Assembly: GCA_945902745.1 (NCBI GenBank)
Contig: CAMDNE010000004.1
Span: forward strand, 124,001 to 188,000
DNA: 64,000 nt
From: Chitinophaga pinensis
Lineage (GTDB): Bacteria; Bacteroidota; Bacteroidia; Flavobacteriales_D; Crocinitomicaceae
Direction of reading: 5' to 3'
Shown: one piece after another, positions 8,042 to 16,813 of the stretch
How the letters are laid out: every line of letters begins with the position of its first letter
Numbering within the stretch: the stretch's first letter is position 1
Position numbers and translations under genes: made by a program
The notes under the pieces: model-generated
The model's database searches: none
Seen by the model: only the letters and a program-made list of their open reading frames with translations
Told to the model about the DNA's origin: nothing

Positions 8042-9975
8042 TCCATTCCCATTAATTCTTCAGTAGCTTTTTCCCAATTTATCATTGCTGAATCTAATTC
8101 TTCCTTTATTAATTGATATTCTGATAATATTCGCGCAGATTCTTCCTCATTTGAATAATCCAGTTCTGCAATTACCAAATCCAAGTCTTTGATTTTTGAT
8201 TCTAATTTTGAAATTAATTCTTCAAACTTATTGACCTGATTATTTAATTGATTTTTTCGTCGTTTAAGTTCTTTTGCTTCCTCAAATGAAAGTTTTTCTG
8301 ATGTTTTTACTTGAGCCACTTCTGAAGATTCAACTTCTTTTTTAGACGGCTCATCTGAAGCTAATTCAGGTTCCATTTTGCGTTTTAAGAATTCCTTTAC
8401 ACCAAAATGATGAATTTTCAACGTTTTGTTTTCAATATCCCAAATGCGATTTGTTAATCCGTCCAAAAATTCACGATCATGCGAAACAACGATGAATGTT
8501 CCTTCGTAATTCTTTAACGCCTCTTTCAATACTTCCTTACTTTGAATATCTAGATGATTCGTTGGCTCATCAAGAATCAATACATTCGACGGACTCAATA
8601 ACAATTGACAAAGTGCCAATCGTGTTCGTTCACCTCCCGATAATACACCCACTTTTTTATCGACGTCTTCTCCTGTGAATAAAAATGCTCCAAGGACACT
8701 TCTCAAATCTTTGCGAATTGTTCCTTCGGCTATGTCATCAACAGTTTGATAAATTGTTTTGTTGACATCTAACGACTCAGCTTGATCTTGCGCAAAGTAA
8801 GTAATTTGTGCATTGTGACCAAGATTCACAATTCCATCTCCTTCTAATTCATTCATCATTCGTTTCAAGAGAGTCGATTTACCAACACCATTTGGACCTA
8901 GTAATGCAATTTTCTCTCCTCTACCAACTGTGATGTTTATATCCCTAAATAGAACTTTGTCCCCAAAGCTTTTTCCCATGTCATGCATTTCTAAAACCCA
9001 TTTCCCAGGCTGTACACTTAAGGGAAAAGCAATTTTCATTTTTGCAACTTGGTCATTGTCAACTTCAATCCGTTCGGTTTTGTCTAATTTCTTAATTAAA
9101 GATTGAGCAAAAGCAGCTTTATTTTTCTTTGCTCTGAACTTATTGATTAACTCTTCAGTATGTTTTATATCCTTTTCTTGCTGTTTTTTAGCCCCTTCTA
9201 AACGCTCCAAATCTTCTTCGCGCGCTAATTTGTATTTAGAATAAGCGTAAGGGAAATCCAAGACTTTACCCAAACTAATTTCCAATGTTCTCTTAGTGAC
9301 ATTATCTAAAAAAAGTCTATCGTGAGAAATTACAATAACTGCGCCTTCAAATTTTTGAAGATATTGTTCTAACCAACCTATTGAAATAATATCTAAGTGG
9401 TTGGTCGGCTCATCCAATAAGATGATATCTGGTTGATTCACTAAAATTTTGGCCAATTCTGCTCTCATTTTCCAACCACCTGAAAACGTCATCAAGCTTC
9501 GATGAATTTCGTCATCCTGAAAACCCAATCCTTTGAGCGTACTCACAATTTTTTCCTCCCATAAAAAACCTTCGTGAAGATTAAAATTATGGTTTAAATC
9601 ACTTAATTGATCTAATAATTTTAGATAATCTTTTGATTCATAATCAACCCGTTTTACCAATTCTTCATTTACGTGCTCAATGTCCTTTCTTATAGCAGTT
9701 AAAACAACGTTTGAAGTATCTAAATATTCAAATACACTTTGGGTTGTATCAAACTTAATATCTTGTGTTAGAAAACCAATTGTACAGTCTTTGGGTTTAT
9801 GAACTTTGCCATCTGTCGGAGTATCCCAACCTGCGATTAAACGCATTAATGTCGACTTACCTGCGCCATTTTTTCCGACTAAACCAATTTTATCTCCTTT
9901 ATTGATTTGGAGTCCAACATTTTCAAATAAATATCCTTGAGGCAAATGTACTCCAAGCTGTTCAAGATTAATCAT
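8038..9975 (-). CDS. ABC-F family ATPase (Uup/EttA-like)
   Basis: 645 residues with two fused nucleotide-binding domains and no membrane segments. Domain 1 has Walker A GKNGAGKST, signature FSGGWKMRAELA and Walker B IILLDEPTNHLD. Domain 2 has GPNGVGKST, LSGGERTRLALCQ and VLILDEPTNHLD. The linker (about 235-310) is charged and helical like the P-site tRNA interaction motif, and a C-terminal coiled coil (about 560-640) gives a Uup-like shape. ABC-F proteins act on ribosomes to relieve stalling or confer drug resistance; Uup members also touch DNA-related processes. The exact subfamily cannot be fixed by eye. A TATCTTTG -7 box lies only 4 bases before its ATG. Confidence 0.93.
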   Translation of the reverse strand: MINLEQLGVHLPQGYLFENVGLQINKGDKIGLVGKNGAGKSTLMRLIAGWDTPTDGKVHKPKDCTIGFLTQDIKFDTTQSVFEYLDTSNVVLTAIRKDIEHVNEELVKRVDYESKDYLKLLDQLSDLNHNFNLHEGFLWEEKIVSTLKGLGFQDDEIHRSLMTFSGGWKMRAELAKILVNQPDIILLDEPTNHLDIISIGWLEQYLQKFEGAVIVISHDRLFLDNVTKRTLEISLGKVLDFPYAYSKYKLAREEDLERLEGAKKQQEKDIKHTEELINKFRAKKNKAAFAQSLIKKLDKTERIEVDNDQVAKMKIAFPLSVQPGKWVLEMHDMGKSFGDKVLFRDINITVGRGEKIALLGPNGVGKSTLLKRMMNELEGDGIVNLGHNAQITYFAQDQAESLDVNKTIYQTVDDIAEGTIRKDLRSVLGAFLFTGEDVDKKVGVLSGGERTRLALCQLLLSPSNVLILDEPTNHLDIQSKEVLKEALKNYEGTFIVVSHDREFLDGLTNRIWDIENKTLKIHHFGVKEFLKRKMEPELASDEPSKKEVESSEVAQVKTSEKLSFEEAKELKRRKNQLNNQVNKFEELISKLESKIKDLDLVIAELDYSNEEESARILSEYQLIKEELDSAMINWEKATEELMGMD

Positions 9976-9979
9976 GTTT

Positions 9980-9987
9980 CAAAGATA
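9980..9987 (-). promoter_or_regulatory. -7 promoter box abutting the ABC-F start codon
   Basis: Minus strand TATCTTTG, a perfect TAnnTTTG, separated from the ATG at 9975 by four bases. If used, transcription would begin at or very near the start codon, giving a leaderless message. No good TTG is seen at -33. Confidence 0.4.
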
Positions 9988-10029
9988 CGGTGAGTTAGGA
10001 ATTTATCCTATAAAATTAAAGTTGATTCT

Positions 10030-10117
10030 TGAGATAGAGTTAGACATAGATGTTAGAGATAGAGATAGAGATAGGCATAGAAGTTAGAGTTAGACATAGA
10101 TGTTAGAGTTAGACACT
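10030..10117. repeat. AGA-rich minisatellite-like tandem repeat
   Basis: An 88-base run of degenerate 6-base units (GATAGA, GTTAGA). It includes one exact 23-base copy pair at 10036-10058 and 10086-10108, offset by 50 bases. It has no reading frame of interest. It sits between the ABC-F promoter and the gldN terminator in an otherwise featureless 290-base gap. Confidence 0.85.
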
Positions 10118-10223
10118 GAATTAAACCAACATCGCCATATATCGAGTTTGGATTCCATTGAGTATTTTGAAATAAACAATAACTAAGATGGAATTAAGAC
10201 TTATATACTAGAAAATATAATGC

Positions 10224-10255
10224 AAAAAAAAAGCCTCGATAAATTATCGAGGCTT
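10224..10255 (-). terminator. Rho-independent terminator of the gldK-N genes
   Basis: A stem of 10-11 bases (AAGCCTCGAT with ATCGAGGCTT, 10231-10255) is followed on the minus strand by nine T residues. It lies 10 bases after the gldN stop and closes the type IX secretion operon. Confidence 0.88.
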
Positions 10256-10264
10256 TCAATTATC

Positions 10265-11296
10265 TTAGAAACTCCAAACATCGTGTTCTAAAGTTCTAAT
10301 TTCTTCTTTTATCTTATCCGATTCTCTAAGAGCATCTGTTCCTGTTCTATAGGATTCAATGTTACGGTCGTATGTATTACTTTCTTTGTACATCATACTA
10401 CTGAATCTTCTTTTCCAGAATAAATCATCGAAACTCATCCATTGTGCATCATTTGCATCGTTGTAAACAAAGTAGTTATTCAATACAAATCTACAGTGTG
10501 GAAAATACAACCAAAACAACTCACGCATTCCAGAAATTGTCTTTTTACCATTTGGATCTTCCTCCACAGTATAAACTACCGGAGCAATAGCAATAATTCT
10601 AACATCTAAAACAGATCTTTCTTTATCAAAGAACCAATCTTCTTTGATACGATATTGAACAATATCTTGAGATGTATACCAAATAGTGTCTCTAGGAGAA
10701 TAAGTAAAAGACTGAGTTCCATCAGGCAATGTGATTACAATTTGATCTCCATTTTCATCAGTAAGTGGAATATCGCTTTGTGCTCCCAAAGTTCCTAAAT
10801 AAATAGAAAGCTCTTCTCTATAAAGAGAATCAGTGTAAAAATTCAAACCTGGTTGACTTGGATCAATTGGATATTTTAACTGATCGCCATCTTTTCCACC
10901 AAGTCCAAAACCAAATGATAAAGGATTATAAGGTGAAAATAATCTAAGATTTCCATTCATGACATGGTAACGTAGTACCGTCCACAAACTCCATCTAGAT
11001 CCGTTTCTAACCCATTCTCCACTCGAAGTGATTTCATCTAAAGGATAATATAGCGGAAGATTAATTTTCTCGCGCAAATCTATATATTCCCATACACGTC
11101 TACTCCAAATTACATCCGCTTCACGCACATATTCATAAGGAATCATGCGTTTTGTTGGGATATGCTCTTGGATATAAACCCCATCTACAATTCCTTCAGC
11201 TGGAACGTTTACTGGACCTCCGTTGATTTCTTCCAACTGAGCCATAACGTTCAACGAAAAGAACACCAATCCTGCACTAATAATTAGACTTTTCAT
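10265..11296 (-). CDS. gldN: Gliding/type IX secretion protein GldN
   Basis: 343 residues with signal peptide (SLNVMAQ, cleavage near 20). The region IPYEYVREADVIWSRRVWEYIDLREKIN is split here into the YEYVREADV and WSRRVWEYIDLREK motifs that identify GldN/PorN. With GldK it forms the periplasmic ring at the outer membrane in the type IX secretion system, contacted by the GldM shaft. It is the last gene of the operon, 18 bases after gldM, with a strong terminator just behind. The length fits GldN, and there is no gldO-like second copy here. Confidence 0.95.
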   Translation of the reverse strand: MKSLIISAGLVFFSLNVMAQLEEINGGPVNVPAEGIVDGVYIQEHIPTKRMIPYEYVREADVIWSRRVWEYIDLREKINLPLYYPLDEITSSGEWVRNGSRWSLWTVLRYHVMNGNLRLFSPYNPLSFGFGLGGKDGDQLKYPIDPSQPGLNFYTDSLYREELSIYLGTLGAQSDIPLTDENGDQIVITLPDGTQSFTYSPRDTIWYTSQDIVQYRIKEDWFFDKERSVLDVRIIAIAPVVYTVEEDPNGKKTISGMRELFWLYFPHCRFVLNNYFVYNDANDAQWMSFDDLFWKRRFSSMMYKESNTYDRNIESYRTGTDALRESDKIKEEIRTLEHDVWSF

Positions 11297-11314
11297 ACTC
11301 CTTTATTTAAATTC

Positions 11315-13069
11315 TTACAATTTAAAAACACCACCTTTTTTACGTTGTACACCATCCGGTCCTACAACATTACACATAAAGCTGACATTCATACCAGGTT
11401 TTGCAGCTCTAATTAAATTACCAGCTGCACTGATATCACCACCTGTTCCTGTTGGTGCTTTCCCTAATGCTCCAGGTACCGCACATTCCCAACTTACAAT
11501 TCTAAATTGTGCATTTAAAGGAATTTCTGGTGGATATTTTGCAAATAATTTTGTTTCACTTTTATTTGCTTTTTCACCACTTTTAGTTCCTCCCCAATAC
11601 AATTCAGGATCTGGAAGACGGCTAACACGGAAAGTAAATGTACCAAGATTCACAGATTTGTTCGTAATAGAACTTTTTCCACTTACACTAATTGTACATG
11701 TTTTACCTCCTGATGGTTTACCTATCCAACCTTTAGCATTTTTAGTCAATCTTAAATTCCCACTTGAAGATAAAGTTGTTTGGTCATAACCTGATGCAAC
11801 AGCATCAACTTTGTTATCATAACCAATATACAATACATTCAGCTCAGGTAAAGAAACTGTTCCAGCAGGCTTCATGATAAGAACCTTAGTTTCCCAAGCC
11901 TCTGTTTTAGTATCACCACTTTTCTTTTTGATAGCAACAGTTCCTTTCAAAACCATTTCACCATTTCCATTTGCTTTAGTTTTAACGATACCAAAACCAT
12001 CTTTTACATCTGGAACATTTGCCCCATTATAAGTAACGATCGGTTGGTTGTCAGAATCGAAAGCAGCCATCATAACTTTAATTTCGATATCATCACCATT
12101 GTTAGCAACAGCTGGAGCATAAGCTAAAGCCATAACTTTATTAAAGCTATACTCACCTGTGGAAACTTTACCTTTGATATGCATCATTGCAACAGCTCTA
12201 GCAGCTAATACATCTTGTTGTAAAGATGACAAAGATGCCAATGCAGCAACCAATGGTGAGTGGTCAAACGTTTTACCCATCCAGTGAACATTTTCAGTTT
12301 CTCCTGAACTTACTCTTTCTGGTTTAGTTAAAGCCATGTATAGTTCAATTAACTTTTCTCCATCGTCATTCCAATTCGCTTTAGAACCTTTTACCATTTT
12401 GGTAACTTGCGCAGTCAAATCGTTATTGTCTTTGAATGTATTAATTGCTTTTGGAGTAATACTCCAACTTTTACCTCCAGGCACACTATAAGTACCAACC
12501 TTTTTTACTAAATCATTTCTATAACCATTCAGCATGTCCCATAATTTCACTCCTTCACCCTTAATAGCAACGATATCATCGCCAATAATATGGTGCATAG
12601 GAATGTCGTATTGATCCTTTGCTTGAATAGCATCTAAATTCATTCTGATAGGTAAGCAAGGTTTTGATGCGTCCTCTTTACTCCAAATGATTTTTAATTT
12701 ATCATTCATTGTACCTTGAGATACATCTTCTCCAGATTCTTTAATAATATCAACTTTAATTTCATCAATAAATTTGATGACAACAGCAGTTGTTTTATCA
12801 ATATCTTTCATTTGCTTCAAATAGAATTCGATTTTTCTGCGCTTTTCAGCTTGATCGGCTCCTTTTGTTCCTGCTAATTCAGAAGATAAATCCGCCATTG
12901 CTCCAGTACCTCTATCGAAGTGAACAATATTAGATTTTTGTGTATTTTCCTCAATCGCAACGAATGCGTCAAGAATTTGTTTTGATACGTTAAGTGCCAG
13001 AAGTGCGGTAAGTACTAAGTACATCATACCAATCATCTTCTGTCTTGGGGTTTCTTTTCCTCCAGCCAT
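11315..13069 (-). CDS. gldM: Gliding/type IX secretion motor shaft GldM
   Basis: 584 residues. A single N-terminal membrane helix (MIGMMYLVLTALLALNVS, about 12-29) runs into a long periplasmic part of helical then beta-rich domains (D1-D4), ending in VQRKKGGVFKL. GldM pairs with GldL to form the proton-driven rotary motor, and its periplasmic shaft reaches the GldK/N ring. This copy is longer than the roughly 510-520 residues I recall for Flavobacterium GldM, with extra length in the beta-rich C-terminal half. It lies between gldL and gldN with short gaps. Confidence 0.95.
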   Translation of the reverse strand: MAGGKETPRQKMIGMMYLVLTALLALNVSKQILDAFVAIEENTQKSNIVHFDRGTGAMADLSSELAGTKGADQAEKRRKIEFYLKQMKDIDKTTAVVIKFIDEIKVDIIKESGEDVSQGTMNDKLKIIWSKEDASKPCLPIRMNLDAIQAKDQYDIPMHHIIGDDIVAIKGEGVKLWDMLNGYRNDLVKKVGTYSVPGGKSWSITPKAINTFKDNNDLTAQVTKMVKGSKANWNDDGEKLIELYMALTKPERVSSGETENVHWMGKTFDHSPLVAALASLSSLQQDVLAARAVAMMHIKGKVSTGEYSFNKVMALAYAPAVANNGDDIEIKVMMAAFDSDNQPIVTYNGANVPDVKDGFGIVKTKANGNGEMVLKGTVAIKKKSGDTKTEAWETKVLIMKPAGTVSLPELNVLYIGYDNKVDAVASGYDQTTLSSSGNLRLTKNAKGWIGKPSGGKTCTISVSGKSSITNKSVNLGTFTFRVSRLPDPELYWGGTKSGEKANKSETKLFAKYPPEIPLNAQFRIVSWECAVPGALGKAPTGTGGDISAAGNLIRAAKPGMNVSFMCNVVGPDGVQRKKGGVFKL

Positions 13070-13139
13070 GATTTATTAAATTTTATTGGTTATCAATAAA
13101 TTAATGTTCAATAACATTAAAGTAACAGATTAATTAAAA

Positions 13140-13952
13140 TTAACCTCTTGTTATTGTCATAGCTTTTAACATATTTCCATACACGTTATTCAAGTCAGTC
13201 AAGTTTTTAGACAACATTGACATGTTCTCTTTATACAATCTTGTATCTTCAACAGAAGCAGCAAGATTTGACATCATATCTGTAACTTGTGATTGGAATT
13301 TCTCCGTAGCCTCTAAATGTGCAGAAGAACCTTTTAATTGTAGTTCATATACATTATTCAAAGCTGATAAGTTTTTAGAAACTTTTTGCATTTGCTCTCC
13401 AAAAGATTCGCCTTCTTTAGCAGAAGATGTCATTCCTGAGATAGATACAGATGCACGCTCATATGCTTCAGACAAAGTAGACACTTTATCAGATGCTGCT
13501 TGTAAGCTAGAAACATAAGAATCAGTTGCAGCAGTTGCCGTTGAAATACCTTTCAATTGATTAGCATTATCGCCTAACGCTTTCATACCATCACCCAAAC
13601 GTTCAAGCAGAGCACTGTCGATTTTTGCTTCTTCTAACATTTTGTCTAACTGATCAGTAATTCCGTTACCTTTCCCGCCTCTTCCACCAGCTGGTAATTG
13701 GTTGTGGTCTAACTCATCTGAATGACCTAATGCTAATTCTGGGTATACTAACTCCCAATTTGGATCCTCATGAATCGGCTCAAATGCCGAGAAAAAGAAG
13801 ATAAATGCTTCTGTCGTTAAACCAATTACTAACATTGGTCCGGCAAACGGCCAGTGCATAATTTTAAACATTGCCCCGACGATTACAATTGCTGCACCAA
13901 ATCCGTACAGTTTCGCCATAAATTTTTTCCATCCTTTACTTCCTGGTTTCAT
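13140..13952 (-). CDS. gldL: Gliding/type IX secretion motor protein GldL
   Basis: 270 residues with two membrane helices (about 15-32 and 38-57) and a long cytoplasmic tail rich in Ser, Ala and coiled-coil heptads. E48 in LTTEAFIFFF corresponds to the membrane glutamate (E49 in F. johnsoniae) needed for proton-driven motor function, and K30/H33/W34 in FKIMHWPF match the conserved first-helix motif. The C-terminal half contains three loosely repeated blocks of the type MSxLSKNLxxLNNVYxxxL (about 190-270). An AAAC tetranucleotide repeat lies between its start and the gldK stop. Confidence 0.95.
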   Translation of the reverse strand: MKPGSKGWKKFMAKLYGFGAAIVIVGAMFKIMHWPFAGPMLVIGLTTEAFIFFFSAFEPIHEDPNWELVYPELALGHSDELDHNQLPAGGRGGKGNGITDQLDKMLEEAKIDSALLERLGDGMKALGDNANQLKGISTATAATDSYVSSLQAASDKVSTLSEAYERASVSISGMTSSAKEGESFGEQMQKVSKNLSALNNVYELQLKGSSAHLEATEKFQSQVTDMMSNLAASVEDTRLYKENMSMLSKNLTDLNNVYGNMLKAMTITRG

Positions 13953-13993
13953 AGTTTTACTTGTTTTTTAGGTTTTTAAAAATTACTACTTTT

Positions 13994-14013
13994 TTTGTTT
14001 GTTTGTTTGTTTG
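13994..14013. repeat. Tetranucleotide microsatellite (TTTG)5 upstream of gldL
   Basis: Five exact TTTG units (CAAA on the coding strand) within a T-rich stretch in the 82-base gap between the gldK stop and gldL start. Such tracts can change length by slippage. Here a change would alter only the gldK-gldL spacing, about 40 bases before the gldL ATG. Confidence 0.85.
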
Positions 14014-14034
14014 TTGTATTCTAGTTTAATTCAA

Positions 14035-15579
14035 TTACTTTAATTGAATATCACTTCGAACTTCTTCGCCACCTTCTCTAGTGAAGTCTCTTCCACCTCT
14101 TCCCAGGTGTGTCATAACATCGCGGTAACCCACGTATGACTTGGCAGTATCTTGATACTCGAATGTACGAGTAGCATTCATTAAATAATATCCTACATCT
14201 TTCCATGAACCACCACGTAAAACTTTACGTTTCATTGAAGGTGGATCCCAGTCCATTGCATCATAACGGTAATCAGTATTTAAATCGTGAGAGAAATCAT
14301 ACATCGATTCGTCGTAAGCAGTTTCACACCACTCAGAAACGTTTCCTGCCATACAATATAATCCCCATCCATTTGGATTGTAAGAGAAAATTTTAACAGT
14401 ATGGAAACCTCCATCTTCAAAATATCTACCTCTCATTGGTTTGAAGTTTCCAAGGAAACATCCTGCTTCATTTCTAATATAAGGTCCACCCCAAGGATAT
14501 TGAGATAAATTTAAATCACCACGAGATGCTCTTTCCCATTCAGCTTCAGTTGGCAAACGGAAATCATTTACAAACATATCGCCCATTGCAACTAACCAAG
14601 AGTTTAACAATTGAGTTCTCCAAACAGAGAAAGCTTTTGCTTGAACCCAAGTTACACCAACAATAGGATAATTGTCATAAGCTGGATGCCAGAAATACAT
14701 ATTTGTCATTGGATCATGGAAAGAGTATGTGAAATCTCTCACCCAACATAATGTATCTGGATATACATTGATGATCTCGTCAATAATAAAACGTTGACGG
14801 TTCTCATGTCCACGGATAGCGTTATTTTGTCCTTTCTTATTGAAATAACCCATGTCTTTATCTTGACCTTGAGGTTCTTCAGTAAATGGATGCGGTGGCG
14901 TTTGTAATTCACGGTGCTCATCCACTAATTTATTTCCTTCTTTATCATAACCATTTGGAGTGATATTGATACGACCTCTTTTTGCAGCCTCTCTGTAATC
15001 GATCCAATAGTAACGGAACATTAGTTTACGAACGTCAATTTCTCTTCTTTTGTAATATCTTTCAGGTTGAGGATAATACATATCAGCAAGAATTGGCACA
15101 ACTTCAGGATCAGAATAATCTAAACGACGATCCCAATTCAAACTAAAAATTGATCTACTTAATTCACGATCTGACGGGTCATAATCAGCATATTCCAAAG
15201 CACCTTCATCAAAGTATCTTTCTTCATAGTTGATATAACGCTGAGCTGCCTCATCGTCTTCCAAACCATAATACAGTTTATCACGAGCAATTGAATCACG
15301 CACCCATTCTACGAATTGACGGTACTCATTGTTTGAGATTTCTGTTTGGTCCATATAAAATGCTTGAACAGAAACAGTCTTTGCACGTGTTTGGTGCAAG
15401 AACGGAACGTCCATGTCATTTTCTCCCATTTGGTAGGAACCAGCTGGAATATAAACCATCCCCAACGGGATTTCCGGGTGGAACACTGGTCTCCCCAACG
15501 CTCCAGTAAGATGTCCAGTTCTTGTACTACAAGATGCTAAGACTAAACCTACAAAACCAATTAACAAAAGTTTTTTCAT
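14035..15579 (-). CDS. gldK: Gliding/type IX secretion lipoprotein GldK
   Basis: 514 residues. The lipoprotein signal ends at LASC (Cys 16). The body is an FGE-sulfatase (SUMF1-like) fold: it opens with GMVYIPAGSYQMG, continues VSVQAFYMDQTEISNNEYRQF (given here as the MDQTEISNNEY motif), then RLPTEAEWERASRG and YCMAGNVSEWCETAY, and ends with VLRGGSWKD. The Cys pair of active formylglycine-generating enzymes is not expected to act here; GldK/PorK uses the fold structurally in the outer-membrane-associated ring with GldN. It is followed by gldL and preceded by the PorP/SprF gene. Confidence 0.95.
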   Translation of the reverse strand: MKKLLLIGFVGLVLASCSTRTGHLTGALGRPVFHPEIPLGMVYIPAGSYQMGENDMDVPFLHQTRAKTVSVQAFYMDQTEISNNEYRQFVEWVRDSIARDKLYYGLEDDEAAQRYINYEERYFDEGALEYADYDPSDRELSRSIFSLNWDRRLDYSDPEVVPILADMYYPQPERYYKRREIDVRKLMFRYYWIDYREAAKRGRINITPNGYDKEGNKLVDEHRELQTPPHPFTEEPQGQDKDMGYFNKKGQNNAIRGHENRQRFIIDEIINVYPDTLCWVRDFTYSFHDPMTNMYFWHPAYDNYPIVGVTWVQAKAFSVWRTQLLNSWLVAMGDMFVNDFRLPTEAEWERASRGDLNLSQYPWGGPYIRNEAGCFLGNFKPMRGRYFEDGGFHTVKIFSYNPNGWGLYCMAGNVSEWCETAYDESMYDFSHDLNTDYRYDAMDWDPPSMKRKVLRGGSWKDVGYYLMNATRTFEYQDTAKSYVGYRDVMTHLGRGGRDFTREGGEEVRSDIQLK

Positions 15580-15696
15580 TCTACCTCTTTTTTATCTACT
15601 TCCGGATATTCAATTTAACAATCTACAGGATCTACAATTTTTGATATAACGGAACTTACCTAAATATGGTTACAAATATTCAAATTAATTTTAAAA

Positions 15697-16653
15697 TCAC
15701 AACCATCTAGGATGATTTGATTTCGTAATAGGGATCGGTGGTAAATACATACAATACTTGAAAAGTATTTCATGAGAACCTCTCGAAACACTTGCTAATT
15801 TATTAGTTGTAACATCATAAGAATAACCTATTGTCATCCCATTAATTGGCATCCATCCTAACATAACACCAACAGCATCAACTGTTCTATACGTCAAACC
15901 TCCATACGCAATGTTTCTCCAAATATATCTAACATTGATATCAGAAGAAAATTTAACCATATCAGTTCTTATTAAAACCTGAGCATCTAACGCTCCATCC
16001 TTTCCGATATTATTGAATTTTTTACCTCCCATTATATAATAGTGTCTAGCTGTCTGATATGTTTGAGAAACTACACCAACAGTTTGTTTTAATAATGACT
16101 CATTCAAATGAGTTGAAGACAACCCTACATAATAATCTTTATTACCTTTCCAATACAATCCAAAATTCAAATCAAGGTTTGTAGCAGAAAACCCAACAGG
16201 CAATGTAGGATCAATTGCAGTTGTAGGTGGAACCCATACTGGAGACATACCAAAGTTAACAATTCCTACACCTACACCAATACCCAAAGTACCAGCATTA
16301 CCAAGTTGCAATGGGAAAGAATAATTCAATAAAACATTATTTTGACGAGAGAATCCAATTGCATCATGAAAAAATGATATTCCAATTCCACCAGCTTTAA
16401 AATAAGGCTTTAAATTAGCTTCAATATTAAGAATTGCAGAATTAGGAGCACCATTAACTTTGTCCCATTGATTTCTATAAATAGTAGTAGCACATATTCC
16501 TTTATCCAAACCTGTTTCTCCTGGATTAATACTCATTTTATCATAAATAAAATGTGTTATTAATTTATCTTGTTGAGCTAACAAATTGCTTGCTACGACA
16601 ACAAATAATGACGATAAGAGAACTAATTTTTTCTTCATAAAATACTTTTTCAC
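15697..16653 (-). CDS. Type IX secretion PorP/SprF family membrane protein
   Basis: 318 residues with a signal peptide (SNLLAQ) and the family opening HFIYDKMSINPGETG, followed by YRNQWDKVNGAP and repeated barrel strands (GGIGISFFHDAIGF, LNLDFNLGLYWKG-like). PorP/SprF proteins are outer-membrane barrels of the secretion system or of particular cargo; many genomes carry several copies. Placement directly before gldK suggests this is the secretion-core copy. Two starts are possible: ATG at 16653 or, five codons on, MKKKLVLLSS at 16638; the second gives a more usual signal peptide. Confidence 0.88.
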   Translation of the reverse strand: MKKYFMKKKLVLLSSLFVVVASNLLAQQDKLITHFIYDKMSINPGETGLDKGICATTIYRNQWDKVNGAPNSAILNIEANLKPYFKAGGIGISFFHDAIGFSRQNNVLLNYSFPLQLGNAGTLGIGVGVGIVNFGMSPVWVPPTTAIDPTLPVGFSATNLDLNFGLYWKGNKDYYVGLSSTHLNESLLKQTVGVVSQTYQTARHYYIMGGKKFNNIGKDGALDAQVLIRTDMVKFSSDINVRYIWRNIAYGGLTYRTVDAVGVMLGWMPINGMTIGYSYDVTTNKLASVSRGSHEILFKYCMYLPPIPITKSNHPRWL

Positions 16654-16813
16654 TTAGGGTTTACAACGGATATAATGATTACAATATATCCATTTAGGCG
16701 ACTAAAATAATTATTTTTCTTTACAAATGAAACATTTTTCTACTATCGCTCAAAGAAAAATATTTTTTTACGATAATTACACTGTTTGTTATTATTTAAA
16801 CATGCTGATAATA

